From: Taklimakanibacter deserti | GTDB lineage: Bacteria > Pseudomonadota > Alphaproteobacteria > Rhizobiales > Aestuariivirgaceae | Direction: 5' to 3' | NCBI GenBank assembly: GCA_003574785.1 | Contig: QORU01000005.1 | Span: 186,001 to 250,000 of the forward strand | Length of the DNA: 64,000 nucleotides | Shown here: piece by piece, positions 38,279 to 47,699 of the stretch | Layout of the letters: each line of letters begins with the position of its first letter | How positions within the stretch are numbered: the stretch's first letter is position 1 | The notes under the pieces: generated by a model | Database searches by the model: none | Seen by the model: only the letters and a program-made list of their open reading frames with translations | Told to the model about the DNA's origin: nothing | Translations under genes and position numbers: made by a program

Positions 38279-39595
38279 ATGTCGGCTAAAGCGAATGGCA
38301 AGAGCCTTGGCATTGCGGCTTGCACGGCAATCGTGGTCGGCAACATGGTCGGCTCCGGCTTTTACCTCTCCCCAGCCATCGTGGCGCCCTACGGCAATCT
38401 TGCTGTCCTGGTCTGGATCATCATGGGCCTGGGTGCCGCCTGTCTCGGCCTGGTGTTTGCGAGACTCGCCCGGCTCGCCCCGACGACGGGAGGGCCTTAT
38501 GCCTATACTCGTCTTGCCTATGGCGATTTTCCCGGTTTTCTCATTGCCTGGGGATACTGGATTTCCATCTGGTCCACCATGCCCATCATCGCCATCGCCT
38601 TTGCCGGCGCTGTGATCGAGCTGTTCCCGTCGCTCCATGGTCGCATCGTGGTTGTGGTGCTCACCCTTGGCGCCATCTGGGCCGTCGTGCTTGTGAACCT
38701 TCGCGGCGTCAGCGCCGCCGGTCTCTTCGCCGAGCTTACGACCTATTCCAAGCTGCTGCCTTTTGCGGCTGTGGCCATATTCGGCCTTCTTTACGTCGAT
38801 ATATCGAATTTCGCGGAGTTCAACCCGAGCGGGCAGTCGATCATCGGAGCCACCGCCGCGCTCGCGCCCGTCACCATGTTTGCGTTTCTGGGCCTCGAAT
38901 CGGCGACGGTTCCTGCCGGCGACGTGCGAAATCCGGCGCGCACCATTCCTTTTGCAACCGTGCTGGGCATCACGATCGCGGCGGTGCTCTACGTTCTCGG
39001 TACAGTGGCGGTGATGGGCATCGTTCCTCGTGCGGAGCTTGTGAAGTCGGTTGCCCCCTTCGCCGATGCGGCCGGAATCATGTGGGGAGAGGTGGGCAGG
39101 ATAGCGGTGTCGCTCGCCGTCATCATATCGTCGATCGGCGCGCTCAACGGCTGGACCCTGCTGATGGGCCAGGTCCCGATGGCAGCGGCAAATGACGGAC
39201 TCTTTCCACCCGTATTCAGCCGGCTTTCGGCCCGAAATGTGCCGGCAATCGGCATTGTCGTCTCGGCCCTTTTCTCCACCGTGCTGGTATTGACCCAAGC
39301 CGCGGGCTCGGAGGGCTTTGCGGCATTCTATAAACTCGTTGTCGGCCTCGGCACAATGACGGCGGTGATCCCCTATGCCTTCTGCGCGCTGGCCGGAAGC
39401 CTCGTGGCAAAACGCGTCAGTAAAGGCGCAGCCATCCCGCGTGTGACGGTCATTGAAATCGTCGCCTTCATCTTTGCGATATTCACGCTGATCGGCTGCG
39501 GAGCGGAACCGGTTCTTTATGGCCTGGTCTTGCTGCTTCTCGGCGTTCCCTTCTATGTCTGGCTACGTCGCATCATGCCAGCTACCTTAAGCTAG
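38279..39595 (+). CDS. APC-family amino acid permease (AdiC/ArcD-like)
   Basis: 438-residue, about 12-helix amino acid/polyamine permease. The first helix motif VVGNMVGSGFYLSPAIVAPY contains the APC substrate-binding GSG, and FLGLESATVPAGDVRNPART near residue 205 is the conserved loop of arginine/agmatine and related antiporters. It may exchange arginine or its products, fitting the arc operon 2 kb away, but other basic amino acids or polyamines are equally possible. Start ATG 38279 (MSAKANGKS); earlier in-frame ATGs lie in promoter DNA. Confidence 0.85.
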   Translation: MSAKANGKSLGIAACTAIVVGNMVGSGFYLSPAIVAPYGNLAVLVWIIMGLGAACLGLVFARLARLAPTTGGPYAYTRLAYGDFPGFLIAWGYWISIWSTMPIIAIAFAGAVIELFPSLHGRIVVVVLTLGAIWAVVLVNLRGVSAAGLFAELTTYSKLLPFAAVAIFGLLYVDISNFAEFNPSGQSIIGATAALAPVTMFAFLGLESATVPAGDVRNPARTIPFATVLGITIAAVLYVLGTVAVMGIVPRAELVKSVAPFADAAGIMWGEVGRIAVSLAVIISSIGALNGWTLLMGQVPMAAANDGLFPPVFSRLSARNVPAIGIVVSALFSTVLVLTQAAGSEGFAAFYKLVVGLGTMTAVIPYAFCALAGSLVAKRVSKGAAIPRVTVIEIVAFIFAIFTLIGCGAEPVLYGLVLLLLGVPFYVWLRRIMPATLS

Positions 39596-39608
39596 GTCGT
39601 GCACTGAT

Positions 39609-39869
39609 ATGGCCAAGAAAACTCCGCCTGTCGTCGCCGAACCCAACTCACACGAGGTCCGGATTTGGATCTTGCGGAGATTGCTTCGTAACATCAACCC
39701 TACCCCAGCTTGCGTAGTGCGAATCCATCCGCAGCTGCGTCCCGGCTGGAGCGCCACTGCCCTCAACTACCCTATGAACGCCGTCACCACGACCCTTGCC
39801 TATGACAGTAGCGGCCGATTAGATTTGGCAGCTACGGCAACCGGTCGTCAGTCCCGCAAATTTGCCTAA
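39609..39869 (+). CDS. small hypothetical protein, doubtful
   Basis: 86-residue open frame (MAKKTPPVVAEPNSHEVRIW) 14 bp after the APC permease and 12 bp before the MarC gene. Composition is less biased than the neighbours, with no hydrophobic segment and no strong ribosome site. It could be a real small gene in the permease-marC run or an untranslated spacer. No family recognised. Confidence 0.3.
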   Translation: MAKKTPPVVAEPNSHEVRIWILRRLLRNINPTPACVVRIHPQLRPGWSATALNYPMNAVTTTLAYDSSGRLDLAATATGRQSRKFA

Positions 39870-39881
39870 GGGAGCCTCACC

Positions 39882-40529
39882 ATGGATTTCTCAGTGATCG
39901 ACGTCGAACTCGTGCTGAAGCTCCTTATCCTCTTGCTGATCGGTATGGGTCCCAAGATCGCATTGGTCCCTTTTCTCGAGAAGACCAAGCACCTCGATGC
40001 AGAGACACAACGGGCAGTGGGACGGCAGATGGTTATGACGGCGGTGGTCACGGCCGTCATCCTGTTCGCCACCGGTTGGTTCCTCATGCGCCTCCTCCAC
40101 ATTACCGGCGGCGCCGTCGCAGTCGCGGGCTCGATCATCTTTGCGATCCTTGCCATCAATATGGTGTCAGGCCCGGGCAAAAAGGTCGAGGAGGCGGAAG
40201 CAGGGGGCCCAGAGGATCCGAAGCACATCGCGATCTATCCGCTCGCGATACCCTATCTGCTGAACCCTGTGGGTATCACGTTGCTGATTGTTTCGTCCGG
40301 TGAAGTCGTCTCGATTGCGAGTGCCGGACTTGTCTTGGGGCTAGTCCTGCTGGTTGGCGCGTTGGACTATCTGGTTTTTGCCAATATCGACAAGTTGTCG
40401 AAGCGCATGAGCCCCGTAAGCTTGGTTGTCTCTGAAGTTGTGTTCGGGATTCTCTTGACCGCGGTTGCTGTCCAACTGATGGTTTACGGACTAAATTCTC
40501 TCGGGATCATTGCCACGACCGGTCACTAA
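39882..40529 (+). CDS. MarC-family integral membrane protein
   Basis: 215-residue protein with six predicted helices. The MarC pattern is recognisable: LLILLLIGMGPKIALVPFLE at residue 12, MRLLHITGGAVAVAGSIIFA and YPLAIPYLLNPVGITLLIVS near 115. A role in multiple antibiotic resistance, once proposed for MarC, is not supported for the family; its function is unknown. AAGGGAG precedes ATG by six bases. It converges on arcC across a palindromic repeat element. Confidence 0.85.
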   Translation: MDFSVIDVELVLKLLILLLIGMGPKIALVPFLEKTKHLDAETQRAVGRQMVMTAVVTAVILFATGWFLMRLLHITGGAVAVAGSIIFAILAINMVSGPGKKVEEAEAGGPEDPKHIAIYPLAIPYLLNPVGITLLIVSSGEVVSIASAGLVLGLVLLVGALDYLVFANIDKLSKRMSPVSLVVSEVVFGILLTAVAVQLMVYGLNSLGIIATTGH

Positions 40530-40652
40530 AGCATGATCCGGAAAAGCTTGTGGCCGGGTTAAACCCGGCCATCCCGGTTTTCCGGAAAAATCATGCGTAA
40601 ACAAAAAAGACAAAGCGCGATGGCGACTCGATCTAAAGCCATCGCGCTTTAG
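40530..40652. repeat. rhizobial palindromic intergenic repeat, double hairpin
   Basis: Two nested palindromes between the convergent marC and arcC genes. The first runs from AAGCATGATCCGGAAAAGC to GTTTTCCGGAAAAATCATG with an inner GGCCGGGTTAAACCCGGCC hairpin. The second is AAAGCGCGATGGC with GCCATCGCGCTTT. This arrangement is a common repetitive element in Rhizobiales genomes. Its position suggests use as a bidirectional terminator. Confidence 0.8.
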
Positions 40653-40653
40653 T

Positions 40654-41592
40654 TCAACTGTGCCATTTGATGCCGGCGAACTTTCCGTCGATGATCGTGC
40701 CCTTTTTGCCACGCACGATCTCCGGGATGTCGGCGAGCGCGCCGATGGCGGCGGATTTCCCCGTTTTCCTGGCGAACTGACAGGCCGCGTCGACCTTTGG
40801 TCCCATCGATCCCGCCGGGAAACTGTGCTTTGAGATCGCGTCCGGATTTGCCTCATGTATGGCCTTGGCCTCAGGCGTGCCGTAGCCGATGAAGACCGCG
40901 GTCGCGTCGGTCGCCATGATGTAGAGGTCGGCGCCCAGTTCTCTGGCCAGAAGCTCCGAGCACAGGTCCTTGTCGATCACCGCTTCCACGCCCACGAGCT
41001 TTCTGTCGGCGCCCTTCTCATACATCGTCGGAATGCCGCCGCCGCCGGCGCAAATGACGATCGTCTTGTGGTCCAGCAGCCAGCGGATGGGCCGGATCTC
41101 GAATATGCGTTTGGGCGCCGGCGAGGCCACGACGCGCCGCCACTTCGCGCCATCCTGCTTGAACACCCACCCCTTCTCCGCCTTGATGCGATCCGCATCG
41201 GCCTTCTCATAGACGGGCCCGACGAATTTTGTCGGGTTCTTGAACCCGGGATCGTCGCCGTCGACCTCCACCATGGTGAGCAGCGTGGCGAAGGGGACCT
41301 CGAAGGGAAGCAAATTGCCGAGTTCCTGCTCGATCATGTAGCCGATCATACCTTCGGTTTCGGCGCCGAGGACATCAAGCGGATAGGCCTCGTCCGGCTT
41401 GTAGGCAGCGCCCTGGAGCGCCAGGAGTCCGACCTGAGGGCCGTTGCCGTGGCTGATCACCACCTGATGCTCGGAGGCGATCGGCGCGATCGCCTGTGCC
41501 GCGACCTTGATGTTGTTCCGCTGCGTCTCCGCGGTCATCGGTTCGCCCCGCTTCAGGAGCGCGTTGCCGCCCAACGCTATCACCACTCGCAT
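40654..41592 (-). CDS. arcC: carbamate kinase
   Basis: 312-residue carbamate kinase, last enzyme of the arginine deiminase pathway: carbamoyl phosphate + ADP gives ATP, CO2 and NH3. It starts [19 protein letters not shown], with [16 protein letters not shown] and the loop [16 protein letters not shown] as in the family. Length is normal. Two bases separate its start from the arcB stop. As the ATP-producing step it explains the pathway's value under energy or oxygen limitation. Confidence 0.97.
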   Translation of the reverse strand: MRVVIALGGNALLKRGEPMTAETQRNNIKVAAQAIAPIASEHQVVISHGNGPQVGLLALQGAAYKPDEAYPLDVLGAETEGMIGYMIEQELGNLLPFEVPFATLLTMVEVDGDDPGFKNPTKFVGPVYEKADADRIKAEKGWVFKQDGAKWRRVVASPAPKRIFEIRPIRWLLDHKTIVICAGGGGIPTMYEKGADRKLVGVEAVIDKDLCSELLARELGADLYIMATDATAVFIGYGTPEAKAIHEANPDAISKHSFPAGSMGPKVDAACQFARKTGKSAAIGALADIPEIVRGKKGTIIDGKFAGIKWHS

Positions 41593-41594
41593 GA

Positions 41595-42599
41595 TCAGTC
41601 TCCCAGCGTGGCCACCAGCAGCGCCTTGATCGTGTGCAGGCGATTTTCCGCCTGCTCGAAGGCGACATTCGCTTCCGACTCGAAGACTTCATTCGTCACT
41701 TCGAGTCCATCCGACATCCCGTAGTCCTTGGCGATCTGCTTGCCCAACACGGTCTCGGTGTCGTGGAAGGCAGGCAGGCAGTGCATGAACTTCACCTGCG
41801 CATTGCCGCTCGCCTTCATCAGCTTGGCGTTCACCTGGTAGGGGGTCAGCAGCTTGATGCGTTCCTTCCACACGTCCTTGGGCTCGCCCATCGAAACCCA
41901 CACATCGGTATGGATGAAATCGACACCCTTGACCGCGGCGGCGGTATCCTCGGTGATCATCAGCCGCGCGCCGGATTTTTTGGCAAGATCCTTGGCGATC
42001 GACTGATACTCGTCCGAGGGCCACAGTTTCTTCGGGCCGCAGATGCGCACATCCATGCCCATCAGGCAGCCCACGATCAGCAGCGAATGTCCCATGTTGG
42101 AGCGCGTGTCGCCGAGAAACGCATATTTGATCTCGCTGATCGGCTTTTCACTGTGCTCGCGCATGGTCATGACGTCGGCAATCATCTGAGTAGGGTGGTA
42201 CTCGTCGGTGAGGCCGTTATAGACCGGCACGCCCGCAAATTTTGCGAGCGTTTCCACGCCCTTCTGGGCGGAGCCGCGATATTCGATGGCGTCATACATG
42301 CGCCCGAGCACGCGCGCCGTGTCCTTGAACGATTCCTTGTGGCCGATCTGCGATCCGCTCGGGTCGAGATACGTGACATGGGCGCCTTGATCGTAGCAGG
42401 CGACTTCGAAGGCGCAGCGCGTGCGGGTCGAAGTCTTTTCGAAGATCAGGCAGATCTCCTTGCCCTCGAGATGCTTTTGCTCGGTGCGCGCATATTTCGC
42501 CCGCTTGAGGTCGCGCGCAAGGTCGAGGAGATAGCGGAATTCGCGCGGCGTGTAGTCCTGGACAGTCAATAAGGACCGGTTGCGAAGATTAAGGCTCAT
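41595..42599 (-). CDS. arcB: ornithine carbamoyltransferase, catabolic
   Basis: 334 residues. The carbamoyl-phosphate loop is [20 protein letters not shown] and the ornithine-binding motif is [15 protein letters not shown] (HCLPA), both intact. As second enzyme of the arc operon it should work in the catabolic direction, splitting citrulline to ornithine and carbamoyl phosphate. The sequence cannot by itself prove catabolic kinetics; the operon context (arcA upstream, arcC downstream) does. Confidence 0.96.
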   Translation of the reverse strand: MSLNLRNRSLLTVQDYTPREFRYLLDLARDLKRAKYARTEQKHLEGKEICLIFEKTSTRTRCAFEVACYDQGAHVTYLDPSGSQIGHKESFKDTARVLGRMYDAIEYRGSAQKGVETLAKFAGVPVYNGLTDEYHPTQMIADVMTMREHSEKPISEIKYAFLGDTRSNMGHSLLIVGCLMGMDVRICGPKKLWPSDEYQSIAKDLAKKSGARLMITEDTAAAVKGVDFIHTDVWVSMGEPKDVWKERIKLLTPYQVNAKLMKASGNAQVKFMHCLPAFHDTETVLGKQIAKDYGMSDGLEVTNEVFESEANVAFEQAENRLHTIKALLVATLGD

Positions 42600-42639
42600 C
42601 TCTCTGCTCCATCATTCAGCGTGATTGTCGGATGGGTGC

Positions 42640-43869
42640 TCAATAGGCGGGCTCGCGCCAGATCGGGCAGGTCATGCAATGGCCGCCGCCCCGGCCCCGG
42701 CCGAGCTCGGCGCCACGGATCGTGATCACCTCCACGCCTGCTTTGCGCAGCAGCGTGTTGGTATGGGTGTTGCGGTCATAGGCGACGACCACGCCGGGCT
42801 CCAGCGCCACGACGTTGTTGCCGTCGTCCCACTGCTCCCGCTCGGCTTCATAGGCGTCGCCACCCGTGCCGACCGTGCGCAGCTTGTTGAGGCCCAGCGC
42901 ATCGCGGACCACTTCGAGCATCGGCTTGTCTTCCTGCCGCGCTTCGATGCCGCCATTGCCGTCGGTTGGATAGAGGCTGTAGCAACGGATCTGGCTGACC
43001 ACTTCCTCGAACAATGTCACGAGATCGCGGTCGCAGAAGCTGAACACCGTGTCGAGATGCATGGCGGCCCGGCTTTTGGGCATGAGGCAGCCTATGACCC
43101 GTGTCGCCGCCTTGGCCTTGAACAGCTCTCGGGCGACCTGTCCCACCGCTTGATAGGTGGTTCGCTCACCCATGCCGATGAGGACGACGCCCTTGCCGAT
43201 GGGCATCACGTCGCCGCCTTCCATGGTGGAATTGGCATAGTGGCTATCGGAATCGCCCCACCAGATCTTGAAGTTTCCGCCCTTGAACATGGGATGGAAT
43301 TTGTAGACGGCGCGCTGCAATAGCGTCTCCGGCCTGCGGGCCGGCCAGTACATCGGGTTGCAGGTTACCCCATTGTAGATCCAGCAGGACGGATCGCGTT
43401 GGAACAACGTGTTGGGGATCGGGGGGAGCACGAAGTCGCTGTCGCCGAAGGCCGTTTTCATCAGTGTTTTGGCTTTTCCGTCGGGAAGATCGGAAATGGC
43501 GATGCCGCCTATGAGAAAGACCGCCAGTTGCTTGGCCGGAATTTCATTGAGCCAGCTTCGCATGAATGACGCAACCTGAATCCCCACGGCATTCTCGGTA
43601 ATCTGTCGGTCGAGAACGAAACTTCGAGCCTCCTTGTCCTCGAGCGCTTCCGCCAGAAGATCATGCAGTTCCAGAACCTCGACCCCTCTCTCTTTCATCT
43701 TCAGGGTGAAATCGTAGTGATCCTTCTGCGCTTCGTGCACCCAGATGACATCATCGAACAGAAGGCTGTGACAGTTGCCGGGAGTGAGCCGCTGATGGGC
43801 GAGCGAGGGCCTGCACACCATGACCGTCTTGAGCTTTCCGACTTCCGAATGAACTCCATACTCTCGCAT
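42640..43869 (-). CDS. arcA: arginine deiminase
   Basis: 409-residue enzyme converting arginine to citrulline and ammonia. Core motifs: [55 protein letters not shown] and the catalytic Cys near the end in [17 protein letters not shown]. Normal length, cytoplasmic. It is second in arcDABC, 42 bp after arcD and 40 bp before arcB. Confidence 0.97.
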   Translation of the reverse strand: MREYGVHSEVGKLKTVMVCRPSLAHQRLTPGNCHSLLFDDVIWVHEAQKDHYDFTLKMKERGVEVLELHDLLAEALEDKEARSFVLDRQITENAVGIQVASFMRSWLNEIPAKQLAVFLIGGIAISDLPDGKAKTLMKTAFGDSDFVLPPIPNTLFQRDPSCWIYNGVTCNPMYWPARRPETLLQRAVYKFHPMFKGGNFKIWWGDSDSHYANSTMEGGDVMPIGKGVVLIGMGERTTYQAVGQVARELFKAKAATRVIGCLMPKSRAAMHLDTVFSFCDRDLVTLFEEVVSQIRCYSLYPTDGNGGIEARQEDKPMLEVVRDALGLNKLRTVGTGGDAYEAEREQWDDGNNVVALEPGVVVAYDRNTHTNTLLRKAGVEVITIRGAELGRGRGGGHCMTCPIWREPAY

Positions 43870-43911
43870 TTACATTCTCCAGAGCTTGAATGGGACGTCT
43901 TTATCCAGCGG

Positions 43912-45390
43912 TCACAGCGGACTGATCTTGCCGGTCCACATCAAGTAGGCGGCCAGGACAGCAAGCAGCACGATCACCACGGCCACGATAATCTCGAAGC
44001 CCTTGAACACAGATTCGCCACGTTCGCGCCGCGCTATGGCGTAGACCAGAATGCCGGGCGCAAACAAAACGGCGCACATCAGCAGGTAAGTGAGCCCCGC
44101 GGCATAGACGAGCCAGAGGCCGTAGACGGTGGCCAGGCCGCCAATCCACATGTCCCTGTTGCGCGAACCACCGTCGCGGGAATAGGTCTCTCCGCTGGCC
44201 GCAAGCTTCAAGGCATAAGCGCCGGAGAGGACATAGGGCGGAAGAATGGCGACAGAAGCGATGAAATAAAAGAACTGATAGGCGTCCTTGGAGAAGTAGC
44301 TGACGATCAGGAACAGCTGGATGAGAGCGTTGGTCGCCCATAGCGAATTGGCGGGGGAACCGTTGGCATTTTCAAACGCGAACCACCGCGGAAATGTGCC
44401 GTCGCGCCCGCAGGTGTAGGGGATTTCGGCGCACAGCAGCGTCCATGAGAGAAAGGCGCCGCCCACGGAAATCATGAGGCCGATGTTGATCAGTGCCGCC
44501 CCCCAGCTGCCGACCAGAGGCTCGAAGACCCCCGCCATTGAAGGCACCTTGAGTCCGGCAAGTTCGGGCTGGCTGAGCACTCCGGTTGCCAGCAGCGAGA
44601 CCAGGACATAGAGGCCGAGCGCGCCGAGGAATCCGATGACCGTGGCCCGTCCCACGTCGGAGCGGCGGGCGGCTCGCGCCGAATAGACGCTCGCTCCCTC
44701 GATGCCGATGAACACCCACAAGGTGACCAGCATCGTGCTCTTCACTTGATTGACGATCGATCCAAGGCCGCCCGCGCCCTGGGAGTCGGGCTCGCCCCAG
44801 AAGTTGAAGGTGAACTTGTCCCAGTTGAATGCCACGATGGCGACGAGGACGAAGAGAAACAGCGGCACTAGTTTTGCGATCGTTGTGACGATATTGACGA
44901 AAGCTGCCTGCTTGATTCCATTCAGCACCAGCAGGTGAATGAGCCACAGGCAGATCGATGCGCCGATGATCGAGACGAGGTTATTGCCATCCCCGAACAT
45001 CGGGATGAAATGGGATAGCGCCGAGAAGATGGCGACCGCATAGGCGACGTTGCCGAGGAAGGCGCTGAGCCAGTAGCCCCAAGCGCTATTGAAGCCGACG
45101 AACGATCCGAATCCCGCCTTCGCATAGGCATAGGGCCCGGCATTGAGCTCGGGCTTGCGCGTGGCGAGGTTCTGATAGACGAAGGCGAGCATCAGCATGC
45201 CGAAGCCGGTGATGAGCCAGCCGATAAGGATCGCGCCCGGTGAGGCGCCCTTCGACATGTCGGAGGGCAGGTTGAACACGCCGCCGCCGATCATCGAGCC
45301 GATGACGAGGGCAATCAGCGGGATGAGAGAGAGTTTCTGTGTTTCGGTGGAACGCGCTTCGATCGCCTGTTCGGTGTCAGTCGCAGTCAT
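43912..45390 (-). CDS. arcD: arginine/ornithine antiporter
   Basis: 492-residue APC-family antiporter, about 13 membrane helices. Near the N-terminus LIALVIGSMIGGGVFNLPSD contains the substrate-binding GSMIGGG; FIGIEGASVYSARAARRSDV and CAEIPYTCGRDGTFPRWFAF are further family marks. It imports arginine in exchange for ornithine, supplying the ADI pathway at no energy cost. First gene of arcDABC, behind regulon promoter D with a leader of about 140 nt. Confidence 0.95.
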   Translation of the reverse strand: MTATDTEQAIEARSTETQKLSLIPLIALVIGSMIGGGVFNLPSDMSKGASPGAILIGWLITGFGMLMLAFVYQNLATRKPELNAGPYAYAKAGFGSFVGFNSAWGYWLSAFLGNVAYAVAIFSALSHFIPMFGDGNNLVSIIGASICLWLIHLLVLNGIKQAAFVNIVTTIAKLVPLFLFVLVAIVAFNWDKFTFNFWGEPDSQGAGGLGSIVNQVKSTMLVTLWVFIGIEGASVYSARAARRSDVGRATVIGFLGALGLYVLVSLLATGVLSQPELAGLKVPSMAGVFEPLVGSWGAALINIGLMISVGGAFLSWTLLCAEIPYTCGRDGTFPRWFAFENANGSPANSLWATNALIQLFLIVSYFSKDAYQFFYFIASVAILPPYVLSGAYALKLAASGETYSRDGGSRNRDMWIGGLATVYGLWLVYAAGLTYLLMCAVLFAPGILVYAIARRERGESVFKGFEIIVAVVIVLLAVLAAYLMWTGKISPL

Positions 45391-45536
45391 GGTTCCCTCC
45401 CCAGCCGCGCCGGCGCTGACGGCATCAGGCGGCCAAAGCGAGCCATCGCTATCGCCTTGAGCGGATGCGTCACGTCACCGGTTCAGCATCAGGCAACTCC
45501 ACCGGCTTTCAGGACTGGGCCGGCCATTCCGGTCTG

Positions 45537-45602
45537 AAGCTACATCAGCGCAGACAGCGCGAGACCTCGTAAATTTGCGAGGTAGCGGCATGAATTATTA
45601 CT
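45537..45602 (-). promoter_or_regulatory. regulon promoter D (arc operon)
   Basis: Repeat ACCTCGTAAATTTGCGAGGT at 45564-45583, -10 TAGCTT (minus strand, 45537-45542) 21 bp away, and AGTAAT ending at 45602, 19 bp from the repeat. It faces arcDABC; predicted start of transcription is near 45530. The 45603-46009 stretch between promoters D and E contains no convincing gene. Confidence 0.87.
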
Positions 45603-46009
45603 GATGCGCGGGTTGCTTCGATCGGCAAGAGAAGGACGAGCCGGCATCGCTGATACGGCTTTGCCTTGTTCGGGAAACTTCGCTGGGCAGGTTTGCCGCA
45701 TGCACTGCTGATGTTGAACGCGATGCAACTCCTGCGAGCGAGGCACGCGCGGTGGGTGAATGACACTCGTAATACCGCCGACAGCTTTGCAGGTAATTTT
45801 ACCAGCTTGCGTGATTGGCGATTTGGACGAGACTTTGCCTCGCGGCCTGGTGAGCGCCCAGACACTTCAATCAGGCCGTAGGTCTGCGACTTGGTGACCC
45901 TGGTCGAGCCCGCCCCCGGCGCTGCGGCTCCCGCCTGGCGCCGGGGATTGTATCCTGCATGCAGCAGGGTGAGCGCGCTATTCAAAGATGGCCGAGAACC
46001 AGATCATTC

Positions 46010-46056
46010 TCCTCGTAAAATTACGAGGTCTCACGACGTTTCTACGACTGTATAGT
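46010..46056 (+). promoter_or_regulatory. regulon promoter E (DUF3300 operon)
   Basis: Repeat TCCTCGTAAAATTACGAGGT at 46010-46029, whose 8-bp arms CCTCGTAA/TTACGAGG are perfect, and a near-consensus -10 TATAGT at 46051-46056, 21 bp away. This site has no AGTAAT hexamer upstream and it also has the best -10 box of the set. The leader to ATG 46271 is about 208 nt. Confidence 0.83.
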
Positions 46057-46270
46057 AAAATCGAAACAGCAAGTATGAGATGTTTGGATGGCACCGACAA
46101 CCCTTGTCATGACACAGGCGAAGATTCGGCCTGCGCATGCGGATACGCCGTGACCGCCATCATTTGTTGTCGAGGCAACTCGTTGGCTCAAGGCTGTGAA
46201 GATTAGCCATTCCGACGCGTCTGGTTTGATCGGCAGCCTCGCTATTGGCAATCGTTCGGAGGGTCGAAGC

Positions 46271-47659
46271 ATGTCTCTCAGCCGCCAGATCAAGTCGATT
46301 GGCATGACCGTTGCGACGATCATGATCTTCATGGCCCAGGATCCCGTGATCCTGTCGGCGCAGGACTCCAGCGCAACGTCCGCCGCGGCCGACGCCAGCC
46401 AGCAACCTCTCTCAGCCGAAGAGCTTGAGACCCTCGTGGCGCGCATTGCGCTTTATCCGGATGACCTGGTGGCGCTTGTCATGGCCTCCTCGCTTTATCC
46501 GCTGCAGCTCATCCAGGCCGATCGCTACCTCTCCGACGTCAAGAGCAAGCCAGACCTGAAACCGGACCCGGATTGGGACGGCAGCGTTATTGCGCTGCTC
46601 AACTATCCGGACGTCCTCAAGATGATGAATGACGACCTCAAATGGACAGAGCAGTTGGGCAACGCGGTCCAGACCCAGCAGAAAGATCTGTTGGTGGCTA
46701 TCCAGGAGTTGCGCGACCGGGCGGTGGCAAATCGCATCATAAAATCAGACAGCAAGATTACCGTTAAAGAAGAGAACAACAATGTGATCATCGCACCGGC
46801 GAAGGAGGAAGCCACCTATGTGCCGACATATGACCCGGCCATTCTGAGCCCGACCTATGTCTACGAGGAAAGCGCTCCGCCCCCCGTCTATTACGGTGAC
46901 CCCTACCCTTCCTATTATTATCCCTACGCACCCTATTGGCCCGGATTCATCACCGGCGCGTTCTGGGGTGCGGCGATCGACTGGGATGACTGGCATTCCT
47001 GGGGCGGTGACGTCGATGTCGACATCGATATCGACGGTGATTTTGATTTTGACCGCAATCGTCTCGAGCACTGGGACAGGAACAACTTCAACCAGTGGAA
47101 CAAGAACAACTTCAAATTCGACCGCAACTCGATCAATAACCGGCTGAGGAACAATAATTTCGATCGGCTTGACCGCAAGGCCGGCAACCGCGGAAACCGT
47201 GTTTCGAATTTGCCCGCTGGCGGCAATAGGATCACAGGCAAGGATGTAAGGCGGGACGTGAAGCAGGGCCTGAAGAAGCAAGGCCAAGGGCAACGTCAAC
47301 GACCCGCCAATGTTGCGGACCGTAAAGCGGGCCAGGGCTCGCAACGGGCAGGCACCAGGCCGTCCCAGGGTGCCAGGAACGTGGCTGCGCAGAGAAAGAA
47401 GGCAAGCAGCACTCGCAACCGGGCCGCACAGCGCCCCGCCTCCAAAGTCGACCGGCGTCCCAAGCAGATGTCCGGCCTGGGTGACTACGGCCGAGGCCGC
47501 AGCGCCAAGCAGTATTCGAAGCGCGGACAATTCAGCCGCGGAGGCGGCAGAGGAGGCTATGGCGGCGGCCCGAAGATAAGGCGCCCGATGGGTGGCCGCG
47601 GCGGCTTCGGCGGCGGCGGCAGGGGCGGCAGGGGCGGCAGAGGCGGCGGCCGCCGCTGA
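46271..47659 (+). CDS. DUF3300 protein with Asp-rich and Gly/Arg-rich C-terminus
   Basis: 462 residues. N-terminal signal/TM (IGMTVATIMIFMAQDPVILS), then the DUF3300 domain (about 50-215: ELETLVARIALYPDDLVALV, LNYPDVLKMMNDDLKWTEQL). After a Tyr/Pro-rich stretch (about 205-235) come an alternating Asp/Val/Ile segment, an Asn/Asp/Arg-rich region (250-310), and finally a basic Arg/Gly-rich tail of about 150 residues. ATG 46271 has GGAGGG upstream. DUF3300 is probably an envelope protein; its function is unknown. It is followed by DUF2950, a partner often found beside it. Confidence 0.88.
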   Translation: MSLSRQIKSIGMTVATIMIFMAQDPVILSAQDSSATSAAADASQQPLSAEELETLVARIALYPDDLVALVMASSLYPLQLIQADRYLSDVKSKPDLKPDPDWDGSVIALLNYPDVLKMMNDDLKWTEQLGNAVQTQQKDLLVAIQELRDRAVANRIIKSDSKITVKEENNNVIIAPAKEEATYVPTYDPAILSPTYVYEESAPPPVYYGDPYPSYYYPYAPYWPGFITGAFWGAAIDWDDWHSWGGDVDVDIDIDGDFDFDRNRLEHWDRNNFNQWNKNNFKFDRNSINNRLRNNNFDRLDRKAGNRGNRVSNLPAGGNRITGKDVRRDVKQGLKKQGQGQRQRPANVADRKAGQGSQRAGTRPSQGARNVAAQRKKASSTRNRAAQRPASKVDRRPKQMSGLGDYGRGRSAKQYSKRGQFSRGGGRGGYGGGPKIRRPMGGRGGFGGGGRGGRGGRGGGRR

Positions 47660-47699
47660 GCATCACATCCTGATCCATACCGATTCCAGGAGACTGACC

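Noticed and set aside
39856..39870. CCCGCAAATTTGCCTAAGG near the end of the 86-codon frame as an eighth palindrome copy
   Set aside because: Only the centre matches; the outer ACCT/AGGT arms are missing and no -10 box lies at the right distance.
45545..45985. Minus-strand open frame ending ATSQIYEV, with similar endings in frames at 33256-33480 and 38162-39298
   Set aside because: The shared peptide is only the translation of the palindrome promoter copies (sites B, C and D), not a protein family; the frames otherwise lack gene features.
45564..46029. Paired palindromes D and E read as a CRISPR-like or mobile repeat
   Set aside because: Copies are few, far apart, single, and each has a -10 box at fixed distance facing a gene, so they are promoters, not an array or MITE.
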